Below are positions 62,162 to 64,000 of a stretch of 64,000 bases of DNA, one piece after another. Source of the DNA: Ignavibacteria bacterium (GTDB lineage: Bacteria; Bacteroidota; Ignavibacteria; Ignavibacteriales; Ignavibacteriaceae); contig JAFLBV010000001.1 of the NCBI GenBank assembly GCA_017302895.1, forward strand, positions 620,001-684,000, in the 5' to 3' direction. The position numbers were made by a program, and so were the translations under genes. Under the pieces are notes generated by a model. That model was not told where the DNA came from. It saw nothing but the letters and a program-made list of their open reading frames with translations, and made no database searches. Positions within the stretch are counted from its first letter, which is position 1, and each line of letters begins with the position of its first letter.

Positions 62162-64000
62162 CTATCGCATAACAACCATCTTCTTCACTAAACTCACCCC
62201 TCCCGATGCCATCCTGTAAAAATAGACCCCGCTTGGCAGGTTATCTGCCTTAAAGGTGACCCGGTGATTGCCTGCTTCTTGTATGCCTTCAACAAGTGTG
62301 GCGATTTTTTGTCCGAGAGTGTTATATACAATTATTGTTACTTCACCGGTGACAGGTAGTGTGTAAGAGATAATGGTTTCCGGATTAAATGGATTTGGGT
62401 AGTTCTGCCCGAGTTCAAATGAGACCGGTGTGGATGTTACAATTTCGTCAACAGAAACCACACCACCTCCGTCAGTGGTTTTCAGAATGGAGCCGTAAGA
62501 CCCTGCAATCCATGCTGTCTGTCGATCAAACATTTCTACCGTATAAAATGCGTATGTCGTTCCACTATTCTGTTTTCCCCAGGTGTCACCCCCGTCTGTG
62601 GTGAAAAAGAGGGTTCCATTTGCACCGACTGCCCGACCAGACATCTCATCCGCGAAATCGATCGATTCGAGCAAAAGTCCGGGTTCCAAATGCTGACGAA
62701 CCCATGAGATACCTCCATTTGTTGTTTTCAGAATCGTACCATTCCAACCACATGCCCAACCTGTTAGTTCATTTACGAAGCAAAAAGAGTACATTGTCAC
62801 GGTTCCAACATAGATCCCCTGCCAGTTTCCTCCCCCGTTGGTTGTCTTGTAGATCACTCCGCCATCCGCGATGCACCAACCTGTCTGACTGTTTATAAAT
62901 CTAATCTCCATTATTGAACTTGTAGTATCGTTGAATTGGGGGATCCAGGTTTGCCCCCCGTCAGTGGTTTTCCTTATCTTTCCAGAGTGACCGGCAACCC
63001 ATCCTGTCTGAGAATCAACAAAACTCAATGAATGTAAAGGGTATTCAGTGGTATTCTCCTGTAGTGACCAGCTTACACCCCCATTAGTGGTCCTAAGAAT
63101 ATTCCAGACATAACCCTCTCCTCCGACAGCCCATCCATTCATGTTATCCACGAACTGTACCGCCCTCAAAGGTTGAGTTGTGCCACTGTTTTGGACCTCC
63201 CAGGTTGATCCGCTGTTGGATGTGTGGATTATAGTCCCGCCCAGACCCACCATCCAGCCGTTAAGGGAATCGGTAAAACTAGACGAGTAAAGTGTGGCAG
63301 AAGTAACCCGTGGTTTGGAGCTCCAGGTTGCTCCTCCATCGGAGGTAAGAAACAACTGGCCATACTGTCCGACTACACATCCTGTTGATGAATTTGCGAA
63401 ATGCATCCCTCTCAGGAACCAGGTGCCCCCTGTTATTGACTCATTCCATGTATTACCGCCGTCGGTGGTTCTTGACACATTGAACTTGTCGCTTAGAGCC
63501 CAGCCGTGCAGGGAATCGATGAATTGGAGCGCCATACGATACCGGGTCGAACCCGTGGTTATCCTGGTCCAGGAGGTTCCACCATTCGTGGTTTTCATAA
63601 TCGTTCCGGCACCACCTCCGCACGCCCATCCATTTTGTGAACCGAAGAACTGTATCGAATAGAAAGTCTCCAGTGTCCCTGTGGTTTGTGTCTGCCAGGA
63701 ATTACCACCGTCAGTTGTTTTAAGGATATAGCCTGACTGTCCGGCTGCCCAACCTGTGTTCTGATCGATAAAGAAAATTGATTCCAGCTTGATCTCCGGT
63801 TGATTACGGAAAGTGCTCCAAGAGGTTCCGCCATCAGTCGTCTTCATGATTACACCTCCCCACCCTGTTGCCCACCCCGTCATTTCGTTTATGAAGAAAA
63901 CATCAATCAGGTCTTTATTCACAATTGCATCCGAAACTTCCCAGTAACTGCCGCCATCGGTGGTTTTAAGGAAGGTTCCATGGTCGCCCACTGCAAAACT
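62162..64000 (-). CDS. Ycf48/BNR-repeat protein with type IX sorting domain, 5' end outside window
   Basis: At least 612 residues are visible and the frame is still open at base 64000 (the GTG at 63991 is internal, preceded by Ser-Phe-Ala in frame). Some twelve to thirteen repeats of about 42-45 residues follow the pattern DGG.(S/T)W ... (I/L).F.(D/N)...GWA.G..G.I.KT, the Ycf48-like propeller (GWATGWGGVIMKTTDGG, GWAAGQSGYILKTTDGG, GWACGGGAGTIMKTTNGG and so on). The C-terminus has YPNPFNPETIISYTLPVTGE and LPSGVYFYRMASGG, the type IX signal. It should be surface-exposed. The photosystem role of Ycf48 does not transfer; function here is unknown. Confidence 0.9.
   Translation of the reverse strand, partial: SFAVGDHGTFLKTTDGGSYWEVSDAIVNKDLIDVFFINEMTGWATGWGGVIMKTTDGGTSWSTFRNQPEIKLESIFFIDQNTGWAAGQSGYILKTTDGGNSWQTQTTGTLETFYSIQFFGSQNGWACGGGAGTIMKTTNGGTSWTRITTGSTRYRMALQFIDSLHGWALSDKFNVSRTTDGGNTWNESITGGTWFLRGMHFANSSTGCVVGQYGQLFLTSDGGATWSSKPRVTSATLYSSSFTDSLNGWMVGLGGTIIHTSNSGSTWEVQNSGTTQPLRAVQFVDNMNGWAVGGEGYVWNILRTTNGGVSWSLQENTTEYPLHSLSFVDSQTGWVAGHSGKIRKTTDGGQTWIPQFNDTTSSIMEIRFINSQTGWCIADGGVIYKTTNGGGNWQGIYVGTVTMYSFCFVNELTGWACGWNGTILKTTNGGISWVRQHLEPGLLLESIDFADEMSGRAVGANGTLFFTTDGGDTWGKQNSGTTYAFYTVEMFDRQTAWIAGSYGSILKTTDGGGVVSVDEIVTSTPVSFELGQNYPNPFNPETIISYTLPVTGEVTIIVYNTLGQKIATLVEGIQEAGNHRVTFKADNLPSGVYFYRMASGGVSLVKKMVVMR

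Noticed and set aside
1..64000. CRISPR array, insertion sequences, prophage
   Set aside because: No regularly spaced direct repeats, no transposase or integrase and no phage structural genes were seen.

Overview
The window looks like a chromosomal segment from the Ignavibacteria/Chlorobi-Bacteroidetes side of the tree. Several large secreted proteins end in the NPFNP-containing, PSGVYFY-type sorting tail read by the type IX secretion system. There is also a GTP-dependent PEP carboxykinase, a UvrA of Bacteroidetes style, a likely TTG/TAnnTTT promoter, and a Kdp system with a split KdpD and an NtrC-type regulator. The organism call is inference from protein style; no rRNA is present.

Layout. 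1-1.46 kb: remains of a defence-like locus, with an OLD-type ATPase running off the left edge and a PLD-helicase that stops just after its DEAH box. 1.46-7.1 kb: dispersed palindromic repeats, a lone mlaE, pckG, tspO, a thioredoxin-fold protein and a pirin. 7.15-13.8 kb: a compact histidine operon (hisG-D-CB-H-A-F-IE, minus strand) with a HisC-HisB fusion, preceded by a classic attenuator: a 22-residue leader peptide with five consecutive His codons, then a terminator directly before the hisG ribosome site. 14-18.2 kb: prfC and cydAB.

18.4-25.4 kb is the most striking region. One 1532-residue ORF joins a complete Cu(I) P1B-type ATPase to a membrane domain that aligns without gaps with the copper-binding core of plant ethylene receptors (Cys and His ligands both kept), followed by two PAS domains and a histidine kinase. 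An Rcp1/CheY-like receiver and a receiver-PAS-kinase-receiver hybrid follow directly. In plants a separate Cu-ATPase (RAN1) loads the ethylene receptor; here pump and receptor-like sensor are one chain.

25.6-34.8 kb: small and hypothetical genes (including an AbiEi-like protein and a short membrane protein with a paralogue at 61.4 kb), uvrA, a Rid-family protein, a DHFR/RibD-like reductase and a type IX cargo with FG-GAP repeats. 34.8-36.7 kb: a Septu-type PtuB/PtuA anti-phage pair. 36.8-45.8 kb: the Kdp potassium system (sensor kinase, KdpD N-terminal module, kdpC, B, A, F and an extra 27-residue ORF) under a sigma-54 promoter with upstream sites and a sigma-54 response regulator. 46-57 kb: a TonB-dependent receptor, a BNR-repeat type IX cargo, a three-gene family of PH-like domains split by membrane hairpins, and two LamG type IX cargoes sharing a nearly identical 200-nt tract. 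57.4-64 kb: two serine hydrolases, a D-cysteine desulfhydrase-like enzyme, a DUF433 protein, tRNA-Lys with a degenerate neighbour copy, and a Ycf48/BNR-repeat type IX cargo running off the right edge.
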